A DNA stretch of 64,000 nt from assembly GCA_963377175.1 (NCBI GenBank), contig CAUJNA010001247.1:1032400-1096399 (forward strand), given 5' to 3'. Origin of the DNA: Effrenium voratum (Eukaryota; Sar; Dinophyceae; Suessiales; Symbiodiniaceae). The notes beneath the pieces are model-generated. The model did no database searches. It saw nothing but the letters and a program-made list of their open reading frames with translations, and was not told where the DNA came from. Shown here piece by piece: positions 20,789-32,881 of this stretch. Within the stretch, counting starts at the first letter, position 1, and each line of letters opens with the position of its first letter. A program made the translations under genes and the position numbers.

Positions 20789-23700
20789 TCTACAGGTTCT
20801 CAAAGCCCGAAGCACCCACGTGTTGGCTTGCTGTCGCCTTGTCCATACTTGCCTAGCCGCCTGAGACATCTTGAGCCAGCTTGACTTTTAGCTGCAACAC
20901 CACAACTGCTGCCTTCTTGAGCCCTTTTCCTATGGCTTGCAGTGCCTTGCCGTGGAACTTTGCGCGCCCACCTCCTTGTAGCACGCAGCCAAACCTTTGC
21001 TGGCATCACTGCCTACCACATGCTTTGTGGGGTCCACGCACTGCTTCGCTAGCTTCATGCATTCTTGCCGCGTCTCCGGTGGCCCCGGCGCGGAGCCCGC
21101 CGTACGCTTCTCTGGCAGTGGCATGACAACTTTTTGTCGCGTTTGCCGATGCACCGCCACCAGCAGACGTCCTGTGTGTCCCTCCGCGGGCTTGTTGTGC
21201 GCAGCAGGCCACTTCAAGAGCCACTTTGCGCTTTAGCTTTGGCAGCCTGTTTCCAGGATCTTTTGTCTGAAACTTTCTTGGATTTGCCGCAAGAGGTGGA
21301 GTCAATCTCCAGCGCTCCTGCCCGAAAGGAAGTGTCTTTGGTGTCCACCATATGGGACATCCGAAGCGGACGTCTTGTGGAGTTTTCAGGCCCACCGCAT
21401 AGCTGACTCTCACCAAGGTCTGGGCGCTACTGTTGCAAACGCGAGATGGCACTCGGCCTTTACAGATTAAAATCGAAGCCACTGTCACGACTGTTGGCTG
21501 GGAAGGGTTTTGGGTTTTGGGTGCTGGGAGACAAAAGAAAATACTGGCATTTGCCAGGTCACGCGGCCGATCCGCTCTGCATTTCCAGTACGTGCAACGC
21601 AGAGTGCCCCTCCCACCCTCGCCCTTCATAACATACCCGCAAGACCAACGTTGTCTGCTTCTTGCTGATCCCAGGAATCCTTTTTTCCGAAGCCGACCTG
21701 CACCAGCCCCCTCAAGCCTCTTGCAGCTGCTGCTGGTTGCTTGATGGCTTTGGCCCCTCGGTGCGAAACACCCGCCTTGTGAAAGTCCCGGTTAGCTTTT
21801 GAGCTGGTCGCTACTGTCCGCGAAGTCGGCTCTAGGCGCCCATTGGCATACCGGCTTCTAAGATTGTCTTTCATGTTTGGTGGGGCTGGAAACAGCTGCG
21901 GAAAACACTTGCACTCTCTCTTGCGAACAAGAAAATTGCCTTGGGGACTGCATTGATTCAGCTTTTCGTGCTGCTCTGCGCTCACCTGTTTCGGAATGCG
22001 CCGGCGGATGCCCGACCGAATTGCAGCTGCCACTTCAAGTCGGATCTCACAACGTGAGCTTGGCAAGAACCCCTTTCAAAGTGCAAGGTTTCCAGTTCCA
22101 CATTCGAACTGGCGCGCTCCTTCCAGAAAGGAGACCTGGCTACTGCCTGACTTGGTCGCTGCCCGCCCCACTGCACCATCAGAATCATACTGCGGCAATG
22201 CTCCGCGCACCAGCCATATTCCGCCGGCATCCTACTACTGATTTGATGCCTCACCTCCGCCTGCTGCTCATGGGGTCATTTCACAATCCCACTGCTGGAG
22301 GAGCTCAGTTCTGAGCTTGCTTCCCATTCCACTGTCCGCTGCAATGCAACCTCTGAGCTCGCTTCCACTGTCCGCTGCAATGCCCATCCGGGAACTGAAA
22401 GAAGATTAGAAACTTTACAAGGAAAAATAGCTTTGAAATCTAAACGCAATCTGGAAAGATTGACAAACTCAAACCAAGGGGCTCTTGTATTTTTTTGCTC
22501 CAAGAGAATCTGCAGCGCATGCTGGTGATGGACAGCCCTCTTTCTGTGCGCGGGCTAGGTGCATGCATGGTTGGTGTCCTGGACCTGCCCGTATACGAGC
22601 ATGCGCCTCCACTGAATGCCCTGCGCTAGTTGCATGCATTCTAAGCAGTCGTCTAGCTAAATAAACATGCAGCAAGACTGTTCAAGACTACCAGGCTAAG
22701 CATCTACCTGAAATATGCAGGTAAACGCACAGCTGCTTCACTGCAAGGACATGGCTTCGGAGCTATCCGTAACGAAATTATGTTTACTAGACAGAGTTTC
22801 ACAACCGAAAATCGTGGCGCAACATACCTTGCAGCCAAAACTCCCACGCCGGCCAATCAAATCAACGGGCAATTGATGCGCGTGAAGGCAACATGTTGGT
22901 TTGCCAGGGGGGTTGCCCGGACCGAATGACGGTCACTCTTGGACGTGGGTTGGGAATTGCGCAACTCCTATACGAATAGCAGCGAATCGTGGCGTCGGCG
23001 GGACCACACAAAAGTCTGGAAACGTCCAACTTCTCTGAGATTCGAACACGTGGTGCTGGCAGGCGCAGCATTCTCATTAAAAAGCCTTCAGAATGCCACC
23101 AACACTTGCATGCAACTTGCTGGCAGAACTTCCGTTCCTGCACGATACTGAAAGCGCAGGAGACAAAGACCAGCTTTCGGGAAGGTAGCTCCTTCAAACG
23201 TAAGAAGACCCAAGCCTTCTTAGACACCAGGTGTCTAAAACCACCTGTGGCAAAGTGGCAGCGTGTCAGATAAGCAAATGGGACTGCGCAGCCGCGTGGA
23301 GCGCGCAGAAAGCGGAGAAGTCACATGGCGTGCGGGGCTGGGGGGTCGAGATCGACTAGCTTGAAACACAGGTTGGCCTCGACATGCCGTGTTCTTTCCA
23401 TCCCCCCCTCGACAGCGCGGGGCAGCATGAAAGTCCGGGCAAACCAATTGGAACTTGAGACCGGGGAATTCAGGGTCATCATTACTCTGCAATGTTCCCT
23501 TCCTACCTGGCTACTTGCACCCAACAAAGGTCCCCGAAACTTGTTAATGTGTTCTGAAAAACAGGGCTGTCGGAAGCCCCCGGCCTGGCTGGAGTCTGCG
23601 GCATTTTCCTGACCCTCTGACAGGCTTAGTCCGGTCGGATCATGAAAAAATCCAAGCAATGGCAAAAGCCGCCAGAAACGCGGAAGGTTGGGGCTGGGCT

Positions 23701-24881
23701 GCGATTCCCCGCCCCCCGTCAACCCAACATGTTGCATGCCTGCTTTTTGGCCACATTCGAAATGAAAAGGCAAGCCATGGGAGGTTCAAACATGGCTGAG
23801 ATTTTAGAGTTGATCCGTCGGTGCTTGATATGCATTTTAGATGACTGTTCGCTTTGGGAAAAAGAACAGCTAGGATGATACTCATCATAGGAATGCCCAC
23901 AAAAGGAGTTATAACAAGTAGCCCATTTCAAGACAATTCCGTAGGCGCCAAGATTTCGGAAAAAACTTTGAGAACAGGGCTGATGACTTCTGAGAATGGG
24001 TTCTTTGGATCACTTGGACATCAGATACACATCGGTGGAGTTATGCAAGCAGCAAGGCAAGCCCACGCGCCTCCACTCCCTCCGAGGCTTGAACATCAAA
24101 AAGAAGCCAAAAAGCCACCTCCGTCCGTGAGTTTCCAAGTATTAGTGCAGGTCTATTGGGGCAAGTTGAAATCCAGAATTACAAGTTTTGAAGCATGCGA
24201 AATCATGCTTCTAATGGGAGGCTCGCCCCATTCCGCATGTGATCCTTTGCGTTGGAGCGGCACTCCCCATTCAGCCGCCAGGGGTTTTCGCATGAACCAC
24301 AATGAGATACGTCAAAACAGAGGTACTCCCAAACTGGCGGTTGTGCTTGAAACCAACCTGTAAACAGGACACCCTGAAAACACATGCTCATATGCATCTG
24401 CTTCGGGGGCGGCAAGGTACTCTTGACAGATCGGGACTCGCTGCTGCCTTTGCTGCGGCTGCTTGGAGAGGAGGGCCGCAAGTATACATCTTACGGGTAC
24501 GTTGGCCGAGTTTTTTGTAGGTTCAACTCCCTGGCTTATATGGGTGCTCAAATGAATTCACACGTAGGAAGTTGGCCACCGATTGGTACCCACGATCATG
24601 GTTTTCATAAGATTCAAGACGCGACAAAGGTGTGTCCAAAGCAGTTTTTGGGAGGTGTCAGATCAGACGCATTCGTGTCTCACACGCAGAGAAGCTCGAT
24701 GGTTGGAACCTTCCCGATGGTGGTTGTCGGTGGCGGTCTGCAGTGCCCGGCGGAAATTTGGGCACCGCCAGACAGCCATCGTTGCTTCCACAAGCGACCT
24801 TCTTTGGCGATGATCAAACGTTTGACGTATGCATAGTCTGCATGTGTCATGGTATCACTAGCATATTCGGCATGCTAAACA
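20789..24881. other. No recognisable gene
   Basis: Frames of up to 207 codons occur on both strands (for example 21629-21006 minus and 21877-22314 plus). They overlap in several phases and show no motif. No tandem array is present. This is the longest stretch of the window with neither repeats nor a supported gene. Confidence 0.45.
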
Positions 24882-24896
24882 ACCATTTGGCTCAAG
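24882..24896 (+). other. Spliced-leader-like relic
   Basis: ACCATTTGGCTCAAG matches the 3' part of the dinoflagellate spliced leader (GCCATTTTGGCTCAAG) with one T missing and one substitution. It lies about 170 bp upstream of the plus-strand retroelement frames and in the same orientation, as expected if a trans-spliced transcript had been copied back into the genome. Confidence 0.45.
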
Positions 24897-25063
24897 TGCG
24901 TGTGAAAAGTGTGCAGGTTTGCTGAGTCCACTGATAAACGTGGCAGCCGTAGGGCTCTAGGATTGCAATACTTCACTACGCTCGCTGGCTGGGCAGCCGG
25001 CTCAACGACACGGCGCCCAAGGAGAGGAGGACCGCACTGCCTTCGCTTGATCGAGCTCTTTCA

Positions 25064-25357
25064 TTGTCTATTTCCTTTGCTGAGTTTTCTTCTTCCAACA
25101 CTGTGTACATAAAATTGACCCACCTGGCAAGATGGTCCAGCTTGCAATACATTGGCAGCACAACCGGCATTGTCGCCGAACGTGAACACTCCAGAATTCG
25201 TAAGGGACTTCAAGTCAACGCAGAACTCGCAGTTCGATGGTGGGCTGTGGGTGAGACTATGCATCTCGTTTGTATTCTTCCAATTCATCGTGTACCTGAA
25301 CACCAAGATCTCCTGGCCGCAGAGCACCATACATACAACTGGTTCAACCTGCCTTGA
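25064..25357 (+). pseudogene. GIY-YIG-like endonuclease fragment
   Basis: The 97-codon frame holds NTVYIKLTHLARW, then LQYIGSTTGIVAEREHSRIRKG and AELAVRWWAV, with a late Glu/Asn segment (LLAAEHHTYNWFNLP). A YIGST strand followed by an Arg-containing helix and a late Glu is the pattern of GIY-YIG nucleases. The first GIY strand is degenerate (VYI). It lies upstream of a reverse transcriptase in the same orientation, as in Penelope-like elements with an N-terminal nuclease. The ORF is short and the assignment rests on one well-preserved motif. Confidence 0.45.
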
Positions 25358-25393
25358 ATTGTCCTTTCTTTTCTCCATGGTGGTCGCCTCAAA

Positions 25394-27580
25394 GTGGCAT
25401 TCTACATCTTCCTCGCCTCCGGGACCAACGACAGTGGGAGGTCGGCTGACCTCGCCAGCAACAAGCTCCGTTCGTTCGAAGTGCAGAGACTATTGAGGCA
25501 TTGGAACTTCCCTGCCGCTGCTTTACCTGTTTTATGGAAATTGGCCCAGAACCTACCGCAGATCCACTCCACATCGCCCTGTCGCACTTACGAAGTATTT
25601 TCGCGCACCGCCACCTCACAATACCTGGCAATTCCTTCCCGTGCTTTATTCCGTTCCTGGCTCATGAACAAGTTCGGCAAGATGTAGCCTCTGACCTCCG
25701 TGCCATCTTCGACCAGGTCCGTGACGCGGCCGACTTCCACTGCATCCCGTCCTACCAAGAACTCCCACGTCGAGGACGTCCTCTTCAATCATCGTCAATT
25801 CGTCGAGCAGTGGCAAAACGACCCCACCCAGGACTTCACTCAATCGTGCCGGTGTCCATCCCTCGCACACCTTCCGCCTGTCGCGTTCGTTCGTCAACAC
25901 GTGGCTACTGACGCCACCAAGCTGCAGTTGGAATCGGACTTACGCACCATCAACTCTGGCAGCTCCAAGATATCCGTGTATCCTTCACGCTCGCATTTCA
26001 TTTCCGCCTTCACCGAGAGTATCCAAAAATGGTTCTGGAACGATCTCAACTGCATTGGCGCGCACACTCTGCTCTGGGACCTTTCACGCTTTCTCAGGGC
26101 AACCTGCAGCTCTTGCGCGAACAATTCCCCGGGTCATTCCGAAGACCACGCGGCCCACCGGATCATGCTTTACTGCCCCATCGTCTACGCAGACACGCTC
26201 GCAGAAACTTGGAACAAACCGGAGATTTTTCAATCGATACCCAACGTCAACATTCTTGAGACCCACGATGACACCGTCGCCAGCATCCGTACGACTTTTC
26301 CGCAGTACGCGTGGGCCCTGCGATTGCGGACGTACTTCCTCTGCCTACATCCTCCCCAAGCGGAAGAAGATGTTCCAATCGGGCAGACCTATTGTATCCT
26401 TTGCCGATTTTTTGCAAGACGTCTGTTCTTGGCCTTGGCGTTCATCATCCACCTCCTTGTGCCCGTGGCTTTCCCTCAGTCCCTGAAGCACTACGATGTT
26501 TGGTGTATGCTCACTAACAGTTTTCCGTGATAACGACCCGTGTGAGCAGTACGTCCTCTACAACCAGGACTTGGAGGGCTTCTTCGCTTCAGTGGACGCT
26601 GCTCGATTTCTTGCTGCTTGTGTCAATCTACGCGAGAAGTAACAAGCCCTACGGCTTGTCCCGAGGCCGGTATCGGAAACCAGCGGTCAACCAGCATTCT
26701 ATTCGGTGCACGGATGTCCCCCTTATCCTTCACGCTGTTCTACAACTTCGTGACATTCGTGTCGGACTTCATGCCTTTTCTCAATGCCGTGGCTCCCCAA
26801 CGCGCAACCCTGCCAGCCCTGCCCTGTGTTTGATGACCGTTGCTGCAGTGGAACAACTTTGGTACGACACCTTTTTCCGGCATTCTGTACCTTTGGCACC
26901 GATGCCGGTATGTGGATAACAGGCTTTGCATCATTCCCTATCGCTTGACCCTTCAGCTGGCTTTTCGCAATTTCCTGCACGCTGGGTTCTATGTGCAACC
27001 AGTCAACCTCGTCGATGAGCCGGGCCAGGATTTTCTCGGATTTGTGATCAACGTCAACCAACGGACAATTCAGTTTATTCCTCCTTCATCGACAGCACAG
27101 TTTCTTCATCCTCGAGGCTTCACCACCTAATGTTACCCGGAGCTCCTTCACTGCCAGACTCAACTTCGTGAAGCGCTGCGCCTACCCACTTGCTGCACGC
27201 CAAAAAGGTACTCGACTTCTCACTGACATGTGGCACAACGCCCAACTTCACTGATCTTTGGACAAAAAGATGGGTTCTCCAGTTTACAACGTTTGGACTG
27301 CCAGTTCGTCCGACGTGCGCTCTGCTAGTTCCATGTCGGTTCATGACTCATGCTCGGTCATGCATGGCTGCTCATGGCTTTTTCATGTCATGTCATGCCA
27401 TATCATGTTGCTCATGATGTTGCAATTTGACTCACCGACTCGTGTTCACCGCCCAGTATAGTGACGCCCTGCGTCACAGCGACCTGCCTCAATCCAACAT
27501 GTTGCTGCATCTGCTGCAACGCATCCATCGCGACTTGGCTCGCGCCTTTGACCCTGCGCAGCAGCACCCCGAGTAATGTT
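25394..27580 (+). pseudogene. Non-LTR/Penelope-like reverse transcriptase, frameshifted
   Basis: Successive plus frames add up to one RT. 25700-26530 gives an N-terminal region with CRCPSLAHLPPVAFVRQHV. Near 26.53 kb YVLYNQDLEGFFASV has the first catalytic Asp. At about 26.79 kb GSPTRNPASPALCLMTVAAVEQLW fits the G-x-P-x-SP...E motif. A frame change leads to LWHRCRYVDNRLCIIPYRL at 26.90 kb, the catalytic strand, which reads YVDN rather than YxDD. Then come GFYVQPVNLVDEPGQDFLGFVIN and a thumb-like ARLNFVKRCAYPLAARQKG near 27.15 kb. At least four frame changes make it a pseudogene. The Asn may be decay or a family feature. Confidence 0.6.
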
Positions 27581-27862
27581 GACAGTGTATTAGTAATTCC
27601 CTCCTATTAGTCCGGTCCGTGTGGACCCCCCCAATACTAAACAATTCATATAGTAGAAAAACCCCCTACATACAAAAGGGTTCCAAAACAACCCCCCCCA
27701 ATTAGACCGGTCCCTCCCCCAGATGGCTGCTGCTATCTCATTTTCTTGAGCTCATTTCTTAGAAATGGCTGAAAATGTCATCCATATTGACAACTCACAT
27801 ACATGCAATTCATAGCATGTACTCTGCACATATGCTTCCTTCTAATCTCTTGCCTTCCCTCC

Positions 27863-28517
27863 TCATCCAATAGGCGGGCCATGTCCAGTCAACATGGCAA
27901 CCTCCATTTCCAAGTAGGTCATGATATACCATCCACACAGATTGGAGCCAATTGGCTGCCTAATGCTGGCATTGGTTCTGTCCAATGGAGGCCTCATCAA
28001 AAAGTCCTCATCCACGATTTCGTTCAAAAGCCATGCCAAAATTGCATGTGCCTTGTGCAAGCATGGCTCACTCATAGTTGTCAGTGTCTCATAATATCTG
28101 ATCTGCTCCTGCTTGGATATGCCTGGTCTCAAATCCACTACCAGGAGCACAATATGGTGACCAGCAGCAAATGGCATGAGAAAGCATTTGGCCTCAGGGT
28201 TGTCAAAAAAGTCAACCAAACAATGGTCAACAAATGCAACCCTGCTGTGCCTTGCCCTTCATCTTCTTCAGCACATATGAACTGATGCCCGCTTGGTTCA
28301 TGTATTGAGCATCCTCAGATAGAATGGCATGCAGCGCAGTTGGATGGATGAACTCCACATCCTGGATGTCTCCCATTGTCTTTTTTGTAGCCATCCATCT
28401 AATGAGACCATCAGCAATGACCACAGTCTCAATGTCCACATCTGAATGGTCTTTCCTCAGATCAGCCAATGAAAGCACATGCTCAGCACAGACCGGACTA
28501 ATAAGGGGGGTAAACAA
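27863..28517 (-). pseudogene. Ulp1/SENP-like cysteine protease (C48) domain
   Basis: Two frames (28517-28227 and 28219-27863) join with one frame change near 28.22 kb. The first has DIETVVIADGLIRWMATKKTMGD, like the start of a Ulp1 domain. The second carries AAGHHIVLLVVDLRPG (catalytic His, then Asp after a hydrophobic strand), and IRQPIGSNLCGWYIMTYLEME with the Gln of the oxyanion hole and the catalytic Cys before Gly. Ulp1 proteases cleave SUMO or related tags. Several transposon families carry such a domain. All four key residues are present, but the frame is broken. Confidence 0.7.
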
Positions 28518-28574
28518 ATGGGTCCAAAAATGCTATCTAATATTGGATCTCATTCTTGTGCCATCTCTGCAATG

Positions 28575-30445
28575 TCAGCTGGTGCCATTTCCATTGCTTC
28601 TTATCCCCTCCCACTGGCTCCAGGTAGCTCCTATCCACCCATGTAGTCCTATTCTTTTTATGAAGCCCATCAGCTTCAAGGAGCACACGCAATGCTTTCT
28701 CTGATGCCCCCATGGCAGTGCCTTGCCTACCAAACAATGAAGGGCCACACTCACCACTCTCAGCTTGGAAGAAGGAATGTCCAACTCATGCTCTTCCAAT
28801 GGCGCTCGGGGGGATGATGGTTGTGGCAATGGGGGCTCATCAGGCAATGGCTCTGCTTTGGCTGGATGTGAAGCTATTGCCTTGGGCTGCTGCTGCTTAT
28901 CCTTAATCTTCTCTTTGGCTTTGGTGGCAGCAATCTTTCTGATTCTGTCTTTGAGCAGATGTTTCTTCATCTTCTTTGCAAGGTTTGTCTTCTTCGCAGG
29001 GTTCTTCTTTTTTTTGGTGGATGCTGATGGCACTTGGGCAATCATTTGCTCATGTCTGCTATCAGTCATCAAAGCCTTCTTGATATCTTCCTTCTCATCA
29101 GCTTCCAATTTATTTGCTTGCTTTCTCTCCTCTTTTCCCCTTGCCTTTTTTGCTTTCATCTTTTCTTTATGTCTTCTGGCCTCATCACTCATCTGCATGT
29201 CTTTCAACATGGCCTTTCTTCTCAAATCCAATGGCAGCTTAAACTCACCAGCCTGCACCCATTCTGACAAGTCCTCATCCGATATCGCAGGCAGGTCAGC
29301 TTCTGATGGTGTGGGCTGTGCATAGTCCCATTCTATGAGATCACTCAGCTCTTTGGCTCCATCTATCCTCTCCCAATTGGGCTCATTGATTCTTTTGCCT
29401 TCATCAAGAACATGTGCCAATCTGTTGTCCAGCCATGGTTTGCTGATCCTCTTGGATTCCAATGGCTTGTCTTTGGCCCAATCTTCTTCACCACACCATC
29501 TCATCAGACCTGTGGCATCAGGTCTGACTGCAAGGAACCCATTGCGTCTGAGGCCAGCCAAAACCCATGCTTTCTCCTTTGCTGCATAGCAGCATCTACA
29601 GCAAAAGCTATGTCCAGGTTGCTGATCTTGGGCAATTATGTGGAATCTCTCTGCATGGCCTCCTGTGTCTTCACTGCTGCCTTGAACTGATGGCTGAAAT
29701 CTGTATCTGTCAGCTGCATGGCACTGGTCATCTTTGGCTGTATTGTTGATACGAGATAAATATCTCATCTTTGTGGTGCTATCACTGAATGCTGCCCCAC
29801 ATGTATCACGTTGGTAGAGTGACACTGGCATCTCATGTGCACTGTCTTGAATGTTCCATGCCATGCAGATGCTGTCCATGTTGCACGATGGTTGTGACAA
29901 AACTGTGAAATGTCGAAAAAGATGTGGATGGGATGCTCGAATCTTTCTCTATCCTTCCAATGCTCTCCCACACTTCTCACCAGCAATGTGCTTTCTGATT
30001 GTGCCAGCATATTCAATTGTCTCATCGTGCAGCCATCTGTCATCAGGCCCAATGTTGGACAATCTTGCATGTTGCCCTGCCACTTCCAAAATTCCTTTGG
30101 CAACATGTCCTTGAGGTTCTGCATTTGGGTCAAACCATCCAGTGACATACTGATGAGCTTCAAATGTCACTCTGAACTTATCAGTGTTTGCCTCCCTCAT
30201 GGTTGTGGGATGCATCTTGCCAGTGCTGCCATCAGGCAATGGCATGCTCATCTTCCATGAGCTCTCAGTGGCAGCCTCGCCAGCAGGCCTTGCTCATGCT
30301 CATTGTCATCAGCTATGGCTGGCTGCTGCAGTCCCTTTTGCATGGCTTGTTTGGAAAGCACGTCTGCCAATTGCTTCCTGACCTCATGTGTTGGCTTTGC
30401 ACCTTGCCTTGTCTCATGCTTTGCAAAGACTTGTCTCATGGCCAT
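28575..30445 (-). pseudogene. N-terminal part of the Ulp1-bearing protein, unknown
   Basis: Overlapping frames 30445-30248, 30251-29949, 30163-29765 and 29900-28575 read as one protein with three frame changes. The beginning (MRQVFAKHETRQGAKPTHEVRKQLADVL) is helical. The middle has FRVTFEAHQYVTGWFDPNAEPQGH and HPIHIFFDISQFCHNHRATW. From about 29.6 kb there is a C-rich start (CCRCCYAAKEKAW), WDYAQPTPSEADLPAISDEDLSEW and a very Lys-rich helix (KEKMKAKKARGKEERKQANK) of some 100 residues, probably a nucleic-acid-binding coiled coil. I recognise no transposase. It is in phase with the C48 frame at 28517, so it is probably the same protein. Confidence 0.5.
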
Positions 30446-31079
30446 GCAGTGATGCAACTCATCCCCCCTTCCCCATGCCCCCTTCCCATGCTCCACACTA
30501 CATATCTCATACCAATAATCCTCAATGCCAGTACCAATAATCCCATCCCTCTCCTCCAACATCCAGCACCACTTTCCTGATGGTTGTAGTCCTCTTGGCC
30601 CAACCCCCCCCAGGCATGCACAAACCCAAGCCACTCTCCAATATCCATCCTCTCATTCTGATGATTCTCCTGCTGGCAATGCCATGATGGGCCTGATCAG
30701 TCCTGCAATGCACCCATGCACCCAATGCGCCCCCATGCTTCAGCGTCCTCCTTCTCAGGGCTGATAGGATTGCATTGTTCTCATGCATAGCCACCTGGAA
30801 TTCTTGCATCATCATCAATCCCAAATATACCAAATCAGCAGACAGGCATATGGCATGGTGGATCATCTCCTGAAGCTCATGTGGACTACTCTTCATGGTG
30901 GTTTCATTGGACGCAACACTCTCACATGTATTACCTCATTCAGCCATGGCACTGGTTGCATCCTCATCATGACAGTCAGAACCATCACAGCAATTGCACC
31001 CAATCCCATCAGCATGGTACTACTCATGGCTGGATTCTTGATATGCCAGTGCCAACAGCTGCCTGGTAATTCATGAAAC

Positions 31080-31740
31080 CTCATGGAAACCCACTGTAAC
31101 CTCATGAAAACTCATGGAAATTTCATGAAAATGCACCTTTCACAGTGTCATGGAAAGCAGTGTGGGAGCCTCAGAAGCCTCATGACTGCCACATGCACTG
31201 ATGCACTGCCCATTGGTGGATCACTTTCTCCTATAGCATCATGTTAAAACATGTCTGTCTCAATGAAGACAGTCTCATTGTGGCCAATCATCATCTCACT
31301 GCCCTCATCTGCAAAAGCAATGGCAGTGCCCACCATGTATCAGCTCTGGATACGCCAACAATGACCTCAGATTGTATTGGCCTCTCCATCCTCCCAACTG
31401 TGTCAATTCCTCCCATGAGCCTAGGCCTGATGAGCTTGATGTTTTAGATGCCATTGCTGGGACCATGCCTGCCAAATCAGCCTGATGAGCCTAATACTCA
31501 ATGGACACCTCATGAAATTTCATGGAATCCCACTGAGGTGGCCATGCAAACCTTGTGGAAAAGTCACTCAATCTCAATGGAAACCTCATCAAATACCTGA
31601 TGGAAAAGTCACTCTATCTCAATGGAAACCTCATCAAATTTCATGGAACCCCATTGGGGTGGCCATGCAAACCTGATGGAAAAGTCACTCAATCTCAACC
31701 TCCTCGAATTTCATGGAATCCCATTGGGGGGGCCACACAA
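31080..31740. repeat. Degenerate CTCATGGAAATTTCATG repeats, then ~65-75 bp tandem units
   Basis: Short variants of CTCATGAAAACTCATGGAAA start near 31.08 kb. From about 31.50 to 31.72 kb three longer units follow, each with AAAGTCACTC(A/T)ATCTCAA and TTTCATGGAA(T/C)CCCATTGGGG. Their frames are by-products. Confidence 0.75.
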
Positions 31741-31747
31741 ACTCAAT

Positions 31748-32063
31748 TCCAGATCTCAAAAAGAAGCCCCAGCAATACTAAATCAAATGGAAACTCAACT
31801 CCAGATCTCAAAAGGAAGCCCCAGCAATACTAAATCAAATGGAAACTCAATTCCAGATCTCAAAAGGAAGCCCCAGCAATACTAAATCAAATGGAAACTC
31901 AATTCCAGATCTCAAAAGGAAGCCCAGCAATAGTAAATCAAATGGAAACTCAATTCCAGATCTCAAAAGGAAGCCCCAGCAATACTAAATCAAATGGAAA
32001 CTCAATTCCAGATCTCAAAAGGAAGCCCCAGCAATACTAAATCAAATGGAAACTCACTTCCAG
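31748..32063. repeat. 52-bp tandem repeat, six copies
   Basis: The unit has CCAGATCTCAAAAGGAAGCC and CCAGCAATACTAAATCAAAT followed by GGAAACTCAATT. Copies differ at only one to three positions, so the array is young compared with the surrounding decayed gene. The 87- and 92-codon plus frames are translations of it. Confidence 0.92.
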
Positions 32064-32067
32064 ATTA

Positions 32068-32090
32068 TTTAGGGGGTCAAGCCCCCTAAA
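32068..32090. other. Perfect 9-bp hairpin near right end of insert
   Basis: TTTAGGGGG and CCCCCTAAA are separated by TCAAG. The hairpin lies just after the 52-bp array and 50 bp before the right terminal motif. It could be part of the element end or a transcript-end structure. Confidence 0.6.
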
Positions 32091-32149
32091 CCTTCCAACC
32101 TTCAAGGCGGGGGGGGGTTACAGACTAATACGGGGTTTACATTACCTCA

Positions 32150-32881
32150 ATGAGCAGAGGTCCAACGCGTCGACCACTACGGCTGGTCCAGCTCATACCA
32201 ATCGTTCCCGCTTGAGATCCAGAGGAACTTCTTCTGATATTGATGACTGGCTTATCATGACTGCTCAACGCAACCGAGATGCAACCCTACCTCCCCGCGG
32301 CACAGCCACCACTACACGACCCAGCACTGCTACGCCACGGTCTTCCTCTTTGACTTCAGCACTGGCTCTCAACGACGCATTGCACGGCCCCCACCATTCC
32401 ATGTCCTATGTACATGCCAAACGCGGGATCCACACTGCGCAGGCGATTGCCCAGCCTTGGACAAGTCGCCACCACCACCGGCAGCATCGCCGCCTCCACT
32501 ACCGACACCTTCCTCACGGTCTACTTCTTCGTCCACTTCTTCGACTGCTCAACCTGGCCCCGTACGGCATCTTCGTCCTGGCTCCCTTGGTCTACCGCAG
32601 GAACCTGCACCTCTGACGCCTGGCCCGCCTCCGGCATCTTCCCCAACCTCCTCCGTCCTCTCCGTCGGCACCGATCAAGCCCGTGCACTAGATCGAGGAC
32701 ATGGACGACGCGCTGCACAAAGCAAAGTCCAACCAGGCGGCCCGTGCGGCATACAAAGCCATTGCCCACAAGATTGGCATCATGTTCGCGGTGCAGATCT
32801 CCGAGGAGGATGTCCGAAAGCGCTGGGACCACATCAAAGCGACCTCAAACCCTACGCCAAGACCAGGGTCAACAAGCCGTA
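32150..32881 (+). pseudogene. Unidentified Pro/Ser-rich coding fragment
   Basis: A Pro/Ser/Thr-rich frame (32457 onward: SPPPPAASPPPLPTPSSRSTSSS) changes phase near 32.69 kb into MDDALHKAKSNQAARAAYKAIAHKIG and ISEEDVRKRWDHIKA. A further shift near 32.84 kb leads to LKPYAKTRVNKP and a stop at 32881. The ordered helix-rich end after a disordered region looks like decayed real coding sequence. It may be the first ORF or N-terminus of another retroelement interrupted by the insert to its left. I do not recognise the family. Confidence 0.35.

Larger units (their letters stand above)
27595..32140 (-). mobile_element. AT-richer insert with imperfect terminal inverted motifs and a Ulp1-like gene
   Basis: Base composition and codon use change abruptly at about 27.6 and 32.1 kb. 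The left edge has CCTATTAGTCCGGTCCGTGT followed by a C run. The right edge, read on the minus strand, has CCCCGTATTAGTCTGTAACC followed by a C run. A third copy of the motif (minus TTATTAGTCCGGTCTGTG) lies inside at about 28485-28508. This resembles the imperfect ends of a DNA transposon, possibly nested. A target-site duplication could not be defined. No transposase was recognised. Confidence 0.45.

Noticed and set aside
28765..29325. Plus frame with Phe/Leu-rich, membrane-like peptide
   Set aside because: It is the complement of the Lys-rich helix of the minus-strand Ulp1-bearing protein.
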